NCBI GenBank assembly: GCA_011525695.1
Contig: WYBX01000041.1
Location: 1-64,000, forward strand
Reading direction: 5' to 3'
DNA: 64,000 nt
Source of the DNA: Verrucomicrobiia bacterium
GTDB lineage: Bacteria; Verrucomicrobiota; Verrucomicrobiia; Opitutales; Opitutaceae
Part shown: one piece after another, positions 17,095 to 25,724 of the stretch
How positions within the stretch are numbered: the first letter of the stretch is position 1
Layout of the letters: every line of letters begins with the position of its first letter
Position numbers and translations under genes: made by a program
The notes under the pieces: model-generated
What the model was told of the DNA's origin: nothing
The model's input: only the letters and a program-made list of their open reading frames with translations
Database searches by the model: none

Positions 17095-17793
17095 TCAGTC
17101 CTGGAGGCTGGCGAGTTGAAGTTCCCGGGCCCGGCGAGCGGCCGCGCCCGTCCCTGCACGGATGCCGGCGGAGCCGCCGCATTCGGCTTCCATCAGCTGC
17201 AGCTGGCGGGCCCGTTGAGCGGCGAGGACAGAGGGCGATATGATGGAGTGACCGAGCGCGCGCTCGGCTTCCCGCAGTGCGACGGTCGCGTCGGGATAGG
17301 CGGGGTAAACGACCGGGGAAACGTCGTACAGCCGCGTGCAGCCGCCGCGCAGCAAGTATCGAATAACCGTGTCGCCCTGCTCAACGAAGCGCTGACCTTC
17401 CGGCTTCACCCGGAAGGCGAAAGAGGACTGCGACACGTCGCCGCGCTCGATGGCGATGAGAAGGTCCCGGGCGTATGTCTGTTCGTCGGAGAGATCGGAA
17501 TCGTAGGCGAGCCCTGTCCGGTCCTGACGGATGCGAAGCGTTCCAGATTTCGTCCGGCCGAGGATGAGATTCGCGTCGTGATTGAACAGGCAGCGGCAGT
17601 CGTCGCCGAGCACGTTGTCAAAAAAGCCAGGCTCGATGATCTCGAAGAACTTGATTCCGCCGGCGCCCATGTCCTCCGACCGGGCGCCGAATTTTGCGGC
17701 GTATCCGCCGATCTTGGTCTGCGTGTCCTGGGCACTGGATGCCCGGCTGACGATGCCGGCCGAAAACCGGCGCTCGATATTGGAGGCCTTCAT
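17095..17793 (-). CDS. HK97-family prohead protease
   Basis: The product has 232 residues from the ATG at 17793. The family framework is visible: KIGGYAAKFGARSE, then EIIEPGFFDNVL, then FNHD with catalytic His72, and GDVSQSSFAF with probable nucleophile Ser124, followed by SPVVYPAYPDATVALRE near 190-205. These proteases mature capsids by cleaving scaffold and capsid precursors. No capsid or portal gene is found beside it, which is unusual. The frame extends upstream to 17886, but that part is not family-like. Confidence 0.85.
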   Translation of the reverse strand: MKASNIERRFSAGIVSRASSAQDTQTKIGGYAAKFGARSEDMGAGGIKFFEIIEPGFFDNVLGDDCRCLFNHDANLILGRTKSGTLRIRQDRTGLAYDSDLSDEQTYARDLLIAIERGDVSQSSFAFRVKPEGQRFVEQGDTVIRYLLRGGCTRLYDVSPVVYPAYPDATVALREAERALGHSIISPSVLAAQRARQLQLMEAECGGSAGIRAGTGAAARRARELQLASLQD

Positions 17794-17797
17794 CGGG

Positions 17798-18121
17798 TTA
17801 GGCGGCGGCGACTTTGGCCTTTTCGAGCCAGTGAGCTTTGATGGTCGGGAGATCCTCGATGAACCGCAGGAGGGCGCCCTCGGCATCGAGCGAGGTCACC
17901 AGTTCTTTTCGGTTGGCGAGAATGTCGTCCGGCGCGCACCAGGTAGAAAATCGCGGGGTGTCATCGGTGCGCCGGCGGATGGTCTCGAGTAGCTCCGGCG
18001 CTTTCTTCGCCGCAATGTCAGCGAGTGAGACTGAGCGCTCCGCGAGTGCGGCCGCGGCGCGACGTGCTGCGAGTTCTTCGGCGAGCCGGCGACGGGATTT
18101 AAGTAAGTCTGTAAGGCGCAT
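17798..18121 (-). CDS. Hypothetical phage-element protein, 107 residues
   Basis: An Ala/Arg-rich helical N-terminus (LLKSRRRLAEELAARRAAAALAERS pattern) is followed by a short globular part with WCAPDDILANRKELVTSLDAEGALLRF. No family recognised. It ends 4 bp before the prohead protease start, so it is in the same transcription unit. Confidence 0.6.
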   Translation of the reverse strand: MRLTDLLKSRRRLAEELAARRAAAALAERSVSLADIAAKKAPELLETIRRRTDDTPRFSTWCAPDDILANRKELVTSLDAEGALLRFIEDLPTIKAHWLEKAKVAAA

Positions 18122-18148
18122 GATTATGGAATTTTTTTGGAGTTTGGC

Positions 18149-18709
18149 TTACCCGCGGCCGGCAGCGAAGCGCATGCGTTCGAGCTGCAGATCGTCTGGG
18201 TCGCGTTGGTTCCGTCCCGGCGCTTTCTCGGCATCGAATTTCTTGACGAGGCGAGCCAGGCGCGCCCGCTCCGGTTCGAGTTTGTCGATTTCGGCTTGGA
18301 GCTCGGAGTGGCGGAGTTCGAGCTTCCGGATTTCCGCTTTCTTCGCAGTCATCTTCGCGTCCGCGTGCGAAATCCACCAGCGGATCGCGGCGATGGACTT
18401 GTCGATGTTCGTGAGAACCAGCATCGCGCCGGTGTCGAGTCCACTGCTCGATGCCATGACCTCGAGTCGTGTCGGATCGAAGCGCAGTTCATCGATCTTC
18501 GATTCGGCCTCGTCGACCCGGGCCTTCATTTCGGCAAGTTCGCAGCGCTTGATTGCGAGTGTCCGTTTGAGTTGCTCAGCAATCGAGACCGGGCCCGACA
18601 GTTGAACTTTGATTGCGTGCAGTTGGTCGCGTGCACCGCCAGCTTCCTCGATTTCGGCAATTTCGCGGTCGAGTTCGGCGATGGATTTTTCGAGCGTCGG
18701 CTGAATCAT
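18149..18709 (-). CDS. Coiled-coil protein of the phage-like element
   Basis: The product has 186 residues and is almost entirely alpha-helical with heptad patterns at about 5-75 and 105-165, interrupted around 80-100. It has no signal peptide or TM helix. Size, coiled-coil nature and position between TerS and the protease would fit a scaffold-like protein, but no sequence relationship was recognised and this remains a guess. Confidence 0.6.
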   Translation of the reverse strand: MIQPTLEKSIAELDREIAEIEEAGGARDQLHAIKVQLSGPVSIAEQLKRTLAIKRCELAEMKARVDEAESKIDELRFDPTRLEVMASSSGLDTGAMLVLTNIDKSIAAIRWWISHADAKMTAKKAEIRKLELRHSELQAEIDKLEPERARLARLVKKFDAEKAPGRNQRDPDDLQLERMRFAAGRG

Positions 18710-18739
18710 TTCGAGTGAGAGTTTAGGTTGTCTTTGCTG

Positions 18740-19012
18740 TCACGAGTCGGGGGCGGTCGGCTGTTCGCGGCGAGAAAGTATGATGTCGTTTGATGCACTT
18801 GACGTCGTTTGAGGCACAAACTTCGCCCGATGCTCGGCGAGCTTCCGTTCGCGATACGCCTGCCAGCTGCTCAACGGGACCAGGATGACCTTCCGATTTA
18901 CGCGAATCGCATCGAGCTCACCGCTTCGCACGAGCCGGCCAATCGTGCGCACGTCGACACCCGTCATCCCGGCGAGCTCGGCGTAGGTGAAGTCTCGAGA
19001 CTCGGCGCTCAT
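18740..19012 (-). CDS. MerR/excisionase-type HTH protein
   Basis: The product has 90 residues. The segment FTYAELAGMTGVDVRTIGRLVRSGELDAIRVNRKVILVPLSSWQAYRERK is a clear HTH_17-like DNA-binding unit: helix, turn, recognition helix, then a beta wing. The tail is Ser/Thr-rich. It overlaps the upstream gene by 4 nt (19009-19012). It is likely a regulator within the late part of the element. Confidence 0.75.
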   Translation of the reverse strand: MSAESRDFTYAELAGMTGVDVRTIGRLVRSGELDAIRVNRKVILVPLSSWQAYRERKLAEHRAKFVPQTTSSASNDIILSRREQPTAPDS

Positions 19013-19578
19013 TCGCAGTCGGGCGCCGGGCGCTTGCGGTATATCGTCCGTCCGGTGGAGAATGCACGGCGCTCCGTCGACTCTGCGGGGGCGGTCACCG
19101 GTGCCGGGTTTCCGAGGTCGGATTGTGCTGCGTTCCGTCGCCTCCGCGGCTCGCTTGCTGGCGCCGACGCTGACGTCGACGCTGCTGCTGGCGCCGCTGG
19201 CTCGGATTCGTCCTCAAGGTCGTCCTCGGGTGTTGTGAATGTATGGTAGGGATCGTACTTCTCTCCGCGGTCAAAGACCTCTTCCGCCCAGCACGGCTGC
19301 TCGTCTCGAACCCATTGCGAGAGTGACAGTGACAGCGTCGGCGGACAGTCGCCCGGCTTCCAGCCGTTGCGATGAATCCGGAGGACGAGCTCCCGGTGGG
19401 CCTCGTAAACCTCCCGGGCATGCGCCAGGTCGCGGAACGCCCGCCCGCCCGTTTCCGGAGTCCGCGGGATGATGGCTCCATGCTGCCAGTCGCCTGTGAT
19501 GAGAACCTCGATTTGCTCCGGGAGCATGGAACTGCCGGCGTGCTGGCGCCGGCGCAGGGATGTTTTTCGGCGGGGCAT
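19009..19578 (-). CDS. Hypothetical phage-element protein, 189 residues
   Basis: Residues 1-110 are globular and Trp/Arg-rich (LITGDWQHGAIIPRTPETGG, then REVYEAHRELVLRIHRNGW). Residues about 120-189 are Glu/Ser/Ala-rich and probably disordered. It starts 18 bp after the TerS stop. No family recognised. The location normally occupied by TerL is taken by this unrelated small gene. Confidence 0.55.
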   Translation of the reverse strand: MPRRKTSLRRRQHAGSSMLPEQIEVLITGDWQHGAIIPRTPETGGRAFRDLAHAREVYEAHRELVLRIHRNGWKPGDCPPTLSLSLSQWVRDEQPCWAEEVFDRGEKYDPYHTFTTPEDDLEDESEPAAPAAASTSASAPASEPRRRRNAAQSDLGNPAPVTAPAESTERRAFSTGRTIYRKRPAPDCE

Positions 19579-19596
19579 GGCGGGGTCAGGGGAGGA

Positions 19597-19929
19597 TCAG
19601 GTGAGGGACGGAGGGCGCACGCCGTCAGGTGGCGGTACGTCATCGAGGCGGAGCTCGCGGCAGAGCCGGGCGAATGCGACCCGGGAGTCGCGTTCGATGG
19701 CGACCTCCGGCCGGGCCCGCGGGGCGCCGAAGCGGTCCACGTAGGAGACGCCGGACTTGTCGAGTACCTCGCGCGCGGCCTGCAGTCGGTCCCACGACTC
19801 CGCCGCGGCCTGGAGAAGGCGGAGATGATGGGATTCGAGATCGAACTCCGCGACGACTTCGCGCCACCAGCGTTTCGTTGCTGGGCGAAGATGCCTCGGC
19901 GGTCTCGGAAGTTTCTTTTCGGTCGTCAT
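19597..19929 (-). CDS. P27-family phage terminase small subunit
   Basis: The product has 110 residues. LRPATKRWWREVVAEFDLESHHLRLLQAAAESWDRLQAAREVL, then GVSYVDRFGAPRARPEVAIERDSRVAFARLCREL, follows the P27 TerS layout with its conserved W..V..F and ARPE.AIERDSR core. TerS recognises packaging sites and loads the large subunit. No TerL gene is recognisable in the element, so packaging would need one supplied in trans. The region upstream holds the repeat block. Confidence 0.85.
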   Translation of the reverse strand: MTTEKKLPRPPRHLRPATKRWWREVVAEFDLESHHLRLLQAAAESWDRLQAAREVLDKSGVSYVDRFGAPRARPEVAIERDSRVAFARLCRELRLDDVPPPDGVRPPSLT

Positions 19930-20271
19930 GGCTGGTGGGCTTTTCTTTTCGATTTACGGGGCTGGTGGCGGCGGGGCTATCGCGTGCCGGATTGTGGTTT
20001 CAGGGGCCGGGAATGAGCCGGCAGCCGGCCGGAAATCCGTTTTCAACGGGGTCGGCGCGCATAAAAGTTTGGGAAACCGCTCGGTGTGAAAGGCTTCCCT
20101 CTGAAAAAGAGTACCCCCCCCGGGGGGGCGCGTCCCATCCGTGGGATTTTGGCGGAACAGGCCGCGGGCCGGTCCGTTCATCGTTTCGGCCGGCCGGCAC
20201 CACGCCGGCGAGCCCGCGGCCTGAGAGTCCTGGCAGCGCCTTGCGCTGAGTTCGCGTCGCAGCTGCGCCCC
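19930..20271. other. Noncoding region with a C8G7 block, upstream of TerS
   Basis: About 340 bases without a supportable gene. It includes a run of eight C followed by seven G (20114-20128), able to form a tight hairpin, and further GC-rich inverted stretches. It probably contains the promoter for the TerS-to-holin genes. Confidence 0.45.
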
Positions 20272-20380
20272 CTCCCCCCTCCACCCTCCACCCTCCGCGT
20301 ATACATATATACGCGGGAGGGTAGAGGGTAATTCCCTCCCGGAGGGTAGCTGGAGGGTAATTGGAGGGTAGAGGGTAACT
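20272..20380. repeat. Iteron-like repeat block flanking an AT-rich palindrome (putative origin)
   Basis: Two ACCCTCC units on the left and six GAGGGTA units on the right (the near-complement of the left unit) surround a palindrome. The palindrome core is CGCGTATA-CATA-TATACGCG at about 20297-20316, embedded in longer CCCTCC/GGAGGG arms with one bulged G. The block lies just 3' of the replication-protein gene. Two sets of short iterons around an AT-rich centre next to rep is the layout described for SaPI origins. The origin role is inferred. Confidence 0.6.
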
Positions 20381-20382
20381 CA

Positions 20383-22437
20383 TCACGCCGCCTCCTGTTC
20401 CACGGTCACCGCCAAGCCCCATAACCCCAGCCCTTCCTTGCGGATGATTTTGTGCTTCCGCATGGCAGAGAAACGTTTCTCCGCTGTCTTGTGCGCAATC
20501 CGTCGGGCCTTCTCTATCTTGTCGATGACGTCCGCGTAGCGCATGCGGTCGCCGGCAAAAACCTCCTCCGCCAATTCGCGGAGCTCGGCAACCTGAGCAC
20601 CCTCCCGCACCGATCCGAGAGTTTCGATGGATCTGTGCATTCCGGACGCGTTGTCCCAAGCGAACCTCGGCCCGTCCTTTTCGAGGATTGGAGCGTGCCG
20701 CTGCCCGTCCTCGCCGTAGAGAATGATCACGTCACCGTCCCGTTTCAGCGTGAGGTTGCTTTCGGCCTTCCGACGCAACTGCTTTCCGAGCCAACCGCGT
20801 GCAATGTCGTCGGCCTGGCGGGACTCGTTCGAGTGGATGATGACGACGATCACGCACTGATATTGAATCGCGAGTGCGTGCCAGGCCGTGCACAGCGTCG
20901 CCGCCTCCTCAGGTGAATTGACATCATTCGCGAAATCCGCGCCGCCGTCGATGAATACCGCGTGGATTCCATCGTGCCTCACCAGCCCATCGTTGAGAAT
21001 AGCAGGGAGGACCGCTGATAGTTCCCGAGCCGACCAGCCCGCCAACGGGAATACGTGCAGCCAGTCCGGCTTGGATTCCGGAGGCAGGCCGGCGCGCATA
21101 AGGGTGCGGCGGAGTTGTTCCGCGGCATGCGCCGGGCTCTGTTCAGTGTCGATGACAATAACCGCTCTACCGGCCGGGGGCGCGCTCCGAATGCCGAGCG
21201 TGTCCACGTCCTCGCCGCCGCCACCATCGGCAACGATGCACGCCGCTTGCATGGCTCCGAGCACCGTAGTTTTGGCGGTTTTCGCTCGTCCTGACACCGC
21301 CATGATGTTGCTCGACGTGCCGGCGAGATGGTTATTGATGTAGAAGACGGGTCGGTCAGCCGGTGGCGGAGATGTAGGATCTATCTCGGCTGCCCACGCC
21401 CGCGCGAGCAGTGCCGCGGCGTCGACTTGGCTCTTTACGGCCTTTGCGTCGCGCTGGTCCGGCGGTGGCTCAATGCCGGCCGGGTCGCTCACCGCCGGCG
21501 CCTTGCTGGGCCGGCTGCTGCCGAACCCCTGCCGCCGTAGTTCCGCGGCTGCCCGGGAGAAATCTCCGCCACACTCGAGGACGGCGAAAACGTGCCATGG
21601 CCGGTAAACGTGATTCGGCTCGAGCCCGGCCGCGTCAGAAAAGACGTAGAGCCGGCCGGGGACGACGTTCCAGCTGGCCGAAACACCCCGCTCTTTGCCG
21701 GGCCTTGTCCAATACTTCCCAGAGCGCCCTGCCGGTTTCCAGCCATGCTCCATCAGGAAGGCCGGGAAATCAACGTGCTGATCGTAGTCGTCTCCCGGGG
21801 TCAACTCGCCGGCTGGGTAGGTTGTCTGTCCCGTCGGCGCGAACTCAACTGGCGCGGCCGGATACGGGAGACACGTCGCATCCTCGGCCGAGAATAGATC
21901 CGGATCGTGGGACACGAAGCACAGGCGGGATACGTCCTTGCACGCTTCGTCAATCTCCAATCCGAACCTTTCGAGAAAGAGCAGCTTTGCGGCCTCGAAT
22001 GATTCGGCATGCGGGCGCAAAGGGTCGCAGCGGAGGATGACTTTCAGTCCGGTTCCCGTCGGGCTGATGAAAGCTGCCAGGACGTGCTCGTCCCCGACGA
22101 CGAGATCCCGCATGCCTTCGAGCGCATCGCCGAGCCCGTCGAGGTCGACGCAGATGAGCCCCGAATGTTTGACGAGACCCTTGGCTGACCGGTGCGAGAA
22201 TGTGCCAGACGGCAGGAAGGCGGGCAGCCGCTTCTTCAACCCATCGGCAGCCTCTTTGCCGCCGGCAGCGTATGCGGCCCGCACTGCATGGATCTCGGAC
22301 TCATACGCACCGCCGACGATCTTCGCCAGCGTTTCGCGGAATCGGCATGGCGTCGTCTCGGTGGACTTCACGCTCGCGACCATCGAGAATTCGAAGTCCA
22401 TGGGCCCCGCCGGAAGTTCTGCGTTGGCCTCGCTCAT
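20383..22437 (-). CDS. Replication protein: prim-pol-like N-terminus plus RepA-type ATPase
   Basis: The product has 684 residues. Residues about 20-185 match the BT4734/VirE-N-like module, with CVDLD (96-100) and SPTGTGLK (125-132). Residues about 370-600 form a RepA/AAA_25 RecA-like ATPase with Walker A in the stretch G383-T391 (GRAKTAKTT), a Walker B-like AVFIDGGADF, and IIHSNES. The C-terminal region looks winged-helix-like (MRYADVIDKIEKARRIAHKTAEKRFSAMRKHKII). This domain set is common in phages and satellites for initiating replication. It is coupled to four small upstream genes by ATGA-type overlaps. Confidence 0.82.
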   Translation of the reverse strand: MSEANAELPAGPMDFEFSMVASVKSTETTPCRFRETLAKIVGGAYESEIHAVRAAYAAGGKEAADGLKKRLPAFLPSGTFSHRSAKGLVKHSGLICVDLDGLGDALEGMRDLVVGDEHVLAAFISPTGTGLKVILRCDPLRPHAESFEAAKLLFLERFGLEIDEACKDVSRLCFVSHDPDLFSAEDATCLPYPAAPVEFAPTGQTTYPAGELTPGDDYDQHVDFPAFLMEHGWKPAGRSGKYWTRPGKERGVSASWNVVPGRLYVFSDAAGLEPNHVYRPWHVFAVLECGGDFSRAAAELRRQGFGSSRPSKAPAVSDPAGIEPPPDQRDAKAVKSQVDAAALLARAWAAEIDPTSPPPADRPVFYINNHLAGTSSNIMAVSGRAKTAKTTVLGAMQAACIVADGGGGEDVDTLGIRSAPPAGRAVIVIDTEQSPAHAAEQLRRTLMRAGLPPESKPDWLHVFPLAGWSARELSAVLPAILNDGLVRHDGIHAVFIDGGADFANDVNSPEEAATLCTAWHALAIQYQCVIVVIIHSNESRQADDIARGWLGKQLRRKAESNLTLKRDGDVIILYGEDGQRHAPILEKDGPRFAWDNASGMHRSIETLGSVREGAQVAELRELAEEVFAGDRMRYADVIDKIEKARRIAHKTAEKRFSAMRKHKIIRKEGLGLWGLAVTVEQEAA

Positions 22438-22637
22438 GGTAACAGCCGCATCGGGCGGGCCGAACGAGGTAGTGGAAGCATGGTTACGGCAGACCGATAG
22501 CGCACAGTGTAAATCCGCGCCCAGAACCAGTCCCGCTTTCGAATTGCTACTCGATAGCCGTAGGCAGCGGACCTCGCATCACGCCAGCAATCACGGTCTG
22601 TAAGGAATCGCCACCGGCTCCTGCGTTTGTAACTCAC
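22434..22637 (-). CDS. Very basic small protein coupled to the replication gene
   Basis: 67 residues from a GTG at 22637 that overlaps the previous stop (GTGA); its own stop overlaps the rep ATG (ATGA). It is Arg- and Trp/Tyr-rich (RRSRWRFLTDRDCWRDARS). No family recognised. The overlaps at both ends are the main evidence that it is translated; a longer TTG-start version from 22682 is possible. Confidence 0.5.
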   Translation of the reverse strand: MSYKRRSRWRFLTDRDCWRDARSAAYGYRVAIRKRDWFWARIYTVRYRSAVTMLPLPRSARPMRLLP

Positions 22638-22792
22638 CTGACACCGCCCTTCGCCTCGCCGCGTCCGGAGACGCGAAGCCAATGCCGCAACTGCCGCAAC
22701 CTGCGTAACTCGCCGGATGCGGATTCGCGCCGAGCGTGCTCGATGATCTTCTCAATGCGCCGCTGACCCGATTTCGAAACGCGCCGGCTCAT
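22634..22792 (-). CDS. Small basic helical protein, 52 residues
   Basis: ATG at 22792 overlaps the stop of the upstream HTH gene (ATGA). Begins MSRRVSKSGQRRIEKIIEHA and is rich in Arg and Lys. No family recognised. Coupling on both sides supports it as a real gene in the rep operon. Confidence 0.5.
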   Translation of the reverse strand: MSRRVSKSGQRRIEKIIEHARRESASGELRRLRQLRHWLRVSGRGEAKGGVR

Positions 22793-23082
22793 CGCGGTCC
22801 TCCTGCCAGACTCCTGGCGATAAAGTCGGCGAGCCCTACTTCGAAAATCTCGATGCTCCTGCAATTGTATTTTGCTACGGGATACAACCGGCCGGCCCGG
22901 ACCATCCTCTTGACCCACTCGCCAGAGCGTCGCAAGCGAATGGCCGCTTCGCCTGGGGTCAGGCGCCGGGACGAAAGCAAATCGTGCTCGGTCCCGAGGC
23001 TGTCGCGCCAGACGATCCGGGAGTGCGAAACGCTGAGCCCGGGGCATTGAATCGGGGCGGGGCGGGGTTTCCCGGGCATCAT
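22789..23082 (-). CDS. Winged-helix DNA-binding protein
   Basis: The product has 97 residues. RRLTPGEAAIRLRRSGEWVKRMVRAGRLYPVAKYNCRSIEIFEVGLADFIARS has the excisionase/HTH_17 layout: helix, recognition helix with SGEWVKRM, a wing, then a C-terminal helix. It starts four bases inside the upstream gene's end. Probably an early regulator or excisionase of the element. Confidence 0.65.
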   Translation of the reverse strand: MMPGKPRPAPIQCPGLSVSHSRIVWRDSLGTEHDLLSSRRLTPGEAAIRLRRSGEWVKRMVRAGRLYPVAKYNCRSIEIFEVGLADFIARSLAGGPR

Positions 23083-23303
23083 GCGGCCCTCCCCGTATCG
23101 GTTGCCGATGCGATGAGCTTACGGACTGAGTTCTCCGAGAACCTCAGAACTCGCGAGTTGAGCCTTACCGCGGTTATCAAGCCGCGCCGGGCGTAGGCGC
23201 GTGCCGTGTGGGAGGTTTCGCACTTTAGCCCAAGGAACCTATTGACCTCCCTGAAATCAATTAATCGATCAGCTGCAGATTGCAGGCATGGATTGGTTGC
23301 CAT
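23079..23303 (-). CDS. AlpA/excisionase-like protein
   Basis: The product has 74 residues. LIDFREVNRFLGLKCETSHTARAYARRGLITAVRLNSRVLRFSENSVRKLI follows the AlpA/Xis fold: an N-terminal helix, a turn, the recognition helix region, a short wing with VLRFSE, then a helix. It is first in the rep operon and faces the integrase unit across a 74-bp gap, which is the usual place for a directionality factor. Confidence 0.65.
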   Translation of the reverse strand: MATNPCLQSAADRLIDFREVNRFLGLKCETSHTARAYARRGLITAVRLNSRVLRFSENSVRKLIASATDTGRAA

Positions 23304-23377
23304 GCCGCGAATAATAAGGAATTCGTGGGATGCAGATAGGGGGCGGAAACAAATTTATTTCCGCTGCCGGTGCGGTG

Positions 23378-24160
23378 TCACAGAAACTTAGGTATGGGCC
23401 CGCCGTCGAGCCACGCAATTATTCTTCTAGCCTTCGATGCGATGTCCTTCTGTGCATCTGGATTAACCTCGCTAGGCTTCATCAACTCTTTCGCAACGGC
23501 CTTCCATGTTCCAAGTGATGGATGTAACCTAAGCGGCGTCAGCCACGAAAGGGCTTTATTGTATTGGGCGGGAAAGCACAGATTGGAACCGGTGAGGCGT
23601 GGGCGTCGTTTCGAGTTTGGATAGGCGGGAGGGCGGTTCTTGTTCAGCCACTCTTGGACTGTGTCTATGATGTCGCCGTCGCTCGCCGCCCAGTTCACTG
23701 TCATTAAGATTGATTGCCGCGTCGCACCGAGTGCTTTCCGAGATCCTCCCATAATGGGCAGCCTGACATAGTAGACGCCGGATGGTTCGTGCGAAACGTC
23801 AGAGGGGCTGGCCATATATATATCCGGTCTGATCCAGGCGGCTTTTGCGGAACCCTCATCGATTGCGCTCATCGCTAGGGCATGTTCCCTCGACGTGAGG
23901 GATAGCCAAGGTTTGTCCGGGAATGAAGGGCATACTGCGGCTATTGCAGCAAGCATTGAGATCCCAGTGATATCTCGGATCGGTTCAATTTCCTTCGACA
24001 ACAACGCGGCACCGGCACGGTATTCTGAGACCGCGCGCTTTACCCGAAGTGATTCGCGGAAGTATTCCCACCAACAAGCCGCCCCTATCTCTGGTTGTGG
24101 AATCTGCGAGAACTCAAATTCCTCGTCAGGTGGCATCGCTGGCCGTGGAGCCCGATTCAT
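23378..24160 (-). CDS. Hypothetical protein coupled to the integrase
   Basis: The product has 260 residues, starting four bases inside the integrase stop (ATGA). No TM helix or signal. The middle contains IYMASPSDVSHEPSGVYYVRLPIMGG and the end has a C-terminal basic region. No family was recognised. Its base composition appears lower in GC than the flanks, suggesting separate origin within the element. Coupling to int suggests a role in integration, immunity or defence. Confidence 0.6.
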   Translation of the reverse strand: MNRAPRPAMPPDEEFEFSQIPQPEIGAACWWEYFRESLRVKRAVSEYRAGAALLSKEIEPIRDITGISMLAAIAAVCPSFPDKPWLSLTSREHALAMSAIDEGSAKAAWIRPDIYMASPSDVSHEPSGVYYVRLPIMGGSRKALGATRQSILMTVNWAASDGDIIDTVQEWLNKNRPPAYPNSKRRPRLTGSNLCFPAQYNKALSWLTPLRLHPSLGTWKAVAKELMKPSEVNPDAQKDIASKARRIIAWLDGGPIPKFL

Positions 24161-25581
24161 TGCGCACCACCTTTCCGGCGCTCATCGGCCACGTCATTGA
24201 TAGGTGCCCCAATCGAGACCGTCACTCTCCGCGTCGTCGCAAGGTAGCTGTCGCTCGTTGTCGTGATGGACGCGTGCCCGAGAAATCCGCGGGCCTGCTC
24301 GATGCCATGCGCGGCGAACACGAGCGAGCCGGCGAGCTTGCGCAGGACGTGAATCGGTTTGCCGTCCATAACGCCCTTTCCGGCGAGCCACGCGACTAGC
24401 TTTTCCCACGTTCGCCAGGGCGCCGCATCGCAGCGATAAACGGGCGCCGCCTTGGTCTGAGGCTTCGGTTCGGCGCCTTTCAGGACGAACACGGGATCCG
24501 GATTGTCGCTCTTCGCCCGGCGCAGGATTTCGACGGCAACGTCATCTATGTCCACGATGCGGGCGCTTTCCTCGCTCTTCGGCTCGAACCATTCGGTGCG
24601 CTCAATCGTGATAGTCCGGCCGGTGAGGTCTACCTGCACCCATGTCAGCCGGTCGGCTTCGCTGCGCCGCAGGCCGGCGAGCATGCAAAGGGAAAGCGCG
24701 CGGAAAACCTCCGGCTGCTGCACCTCCAGGTCTGCCCGGGCATTCGCGAACAACTGCGCCGCGTCGATTCGCTCGGAAAAACGCTTGGTGCTTGCGCCGA
24801 CCGTGATGCCAGCGAATGGGAGAGGCGACGGGAGCGCCACCCGGTTCGCAAGGCCGGCAGCGAGAATCCGTTTCGAGAACACAGCCCGGGCCATGCGAAT
24901 CGTTGAATCAGCTGAGACCGTGGCCGCGCGCTTCTCGATGGGGTTTGACGAACGAGCGGCAATGCGGCGACCCCTCCATCCGCGCACGGCTTCCGCGGTC
25001 AACGCGGTGAGCGGCACAGCGTCAACCTTCGCGCGCCACTCGAGGAATGCCGGCGACCTGTAAGCCGTCCGGGCGCTGATGGTCACAGTCTCCTTTCCAA
25101 TCGTCCGCTCGACCGTCGGCGGCTTGATGCCGGCGATTTCGCTGGCGAGCTGGCGGAGCCGGAGCGCGGCCTGAGCGAACGAATGCTTGCGCGTTGTGCT
25201 CAGTTCGCCGGCCGCAGTGATGACCTCGCCCACGGTGCCGGGCTTCACCCTCGGCAGGCTCTCGGGTTTGAACTTCGCAATTGTCGCATCCCAGCCGACC
25301 GAAACGAGCGAGGCGTAAATCTGCTGCGCTTTCGCGGTAGCGGCAGCCGCATTTGGCGTGTCCAGGCCGAAGGTGCGGCGCCGGCCGGCATGCGCAATCC
25401 GGACGGACCAATCGCCGGATAGGATGCGCTGACCGTCGCGGCTGAATCCGTCATGGAAGAGCCTCCGTTTCCAGTAGTCGGAATGCAGTTTCGAGCGCCG
25501 GATCTGGGGCTGCTCCGCCATTTGCTCCGCCATTTCTCCGCCACTTTTTCGCTTCTCAAGTCTCTTTTTCGCTTCGTTCAT
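24157..25581 (-). CDS. int: Tyrosine recombinase (integrase)
   Basis: The product has 474 residues. The N-terminal arm- and core-binding regions precede a catalytic domain with Arg in AGLRRSEADRL, the HVLRKLAGS box (HxLR), then FLGHASITTTSDSYL with the second His and nucleophile Tyr. A good AAGGAG-type RBS lies upstream. It starts 94 bp from the right attachment repeat and is read into the element. It is the expected enzyme for recombination at the tRNA-Asn 3' end. Confidence 0.93.
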   Translation of the reverse strand: MNEAKKRLEKRKSGGEMAEQMAEQPQIRRSKLHSDYWKRRLFHDGFSRDGQRILSGDWSVRIAHAGRRRTFGLDTPNAAAATAKAQQIYASLVSVGWDATIAKFKPESLPRVKPGTVGEVITAAGELSTTRKHSFAQAALRLRQLASEIAGIKPPTVERTIGKETVTISARTAYRSPAFLEWRAKVDAVPLTALTAEAVRGWRGRRIAARSSNPIEKRAATVSADSTIRMARAVFSKRILAAGLANRVALPSPLPFAGITVGASTKRFSERIDAAQLFANARADLEVQQPEVFRALSLCMLAGLRRSEADRLTWVQVDLTGRTITIERTEWFEPKSEESARIVDIDDVAVEILRRAKSDNPDPVFVLKGAEPKPQTKAAPVYRCDAAPWRTWEKLVAWLAGKGVMDGKPIHVLRKLAGSLVFAAHGIEQARGFLGHASITTTSDSYLATTRRVTVSIGAPINDVADERRKGGAQ

Positions 25582-25675
25582 GTTCGCATCTCCTTTCGGT
25601 AAATCACTGATAACTAGCCGGAACGTCCGGTGTTTAGTGAACTGATGCGAAAATAAGCGAAGTGTCGAGACGATA

Positions 25676-25724
<49 letters not shown>

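Noticed and set aside
20272..20380. CRISPR array
   Set aside because: The repeats are only 7 bases, unevenly spaced and lack spacer-like intervals of constant length; no cas genes nearby.
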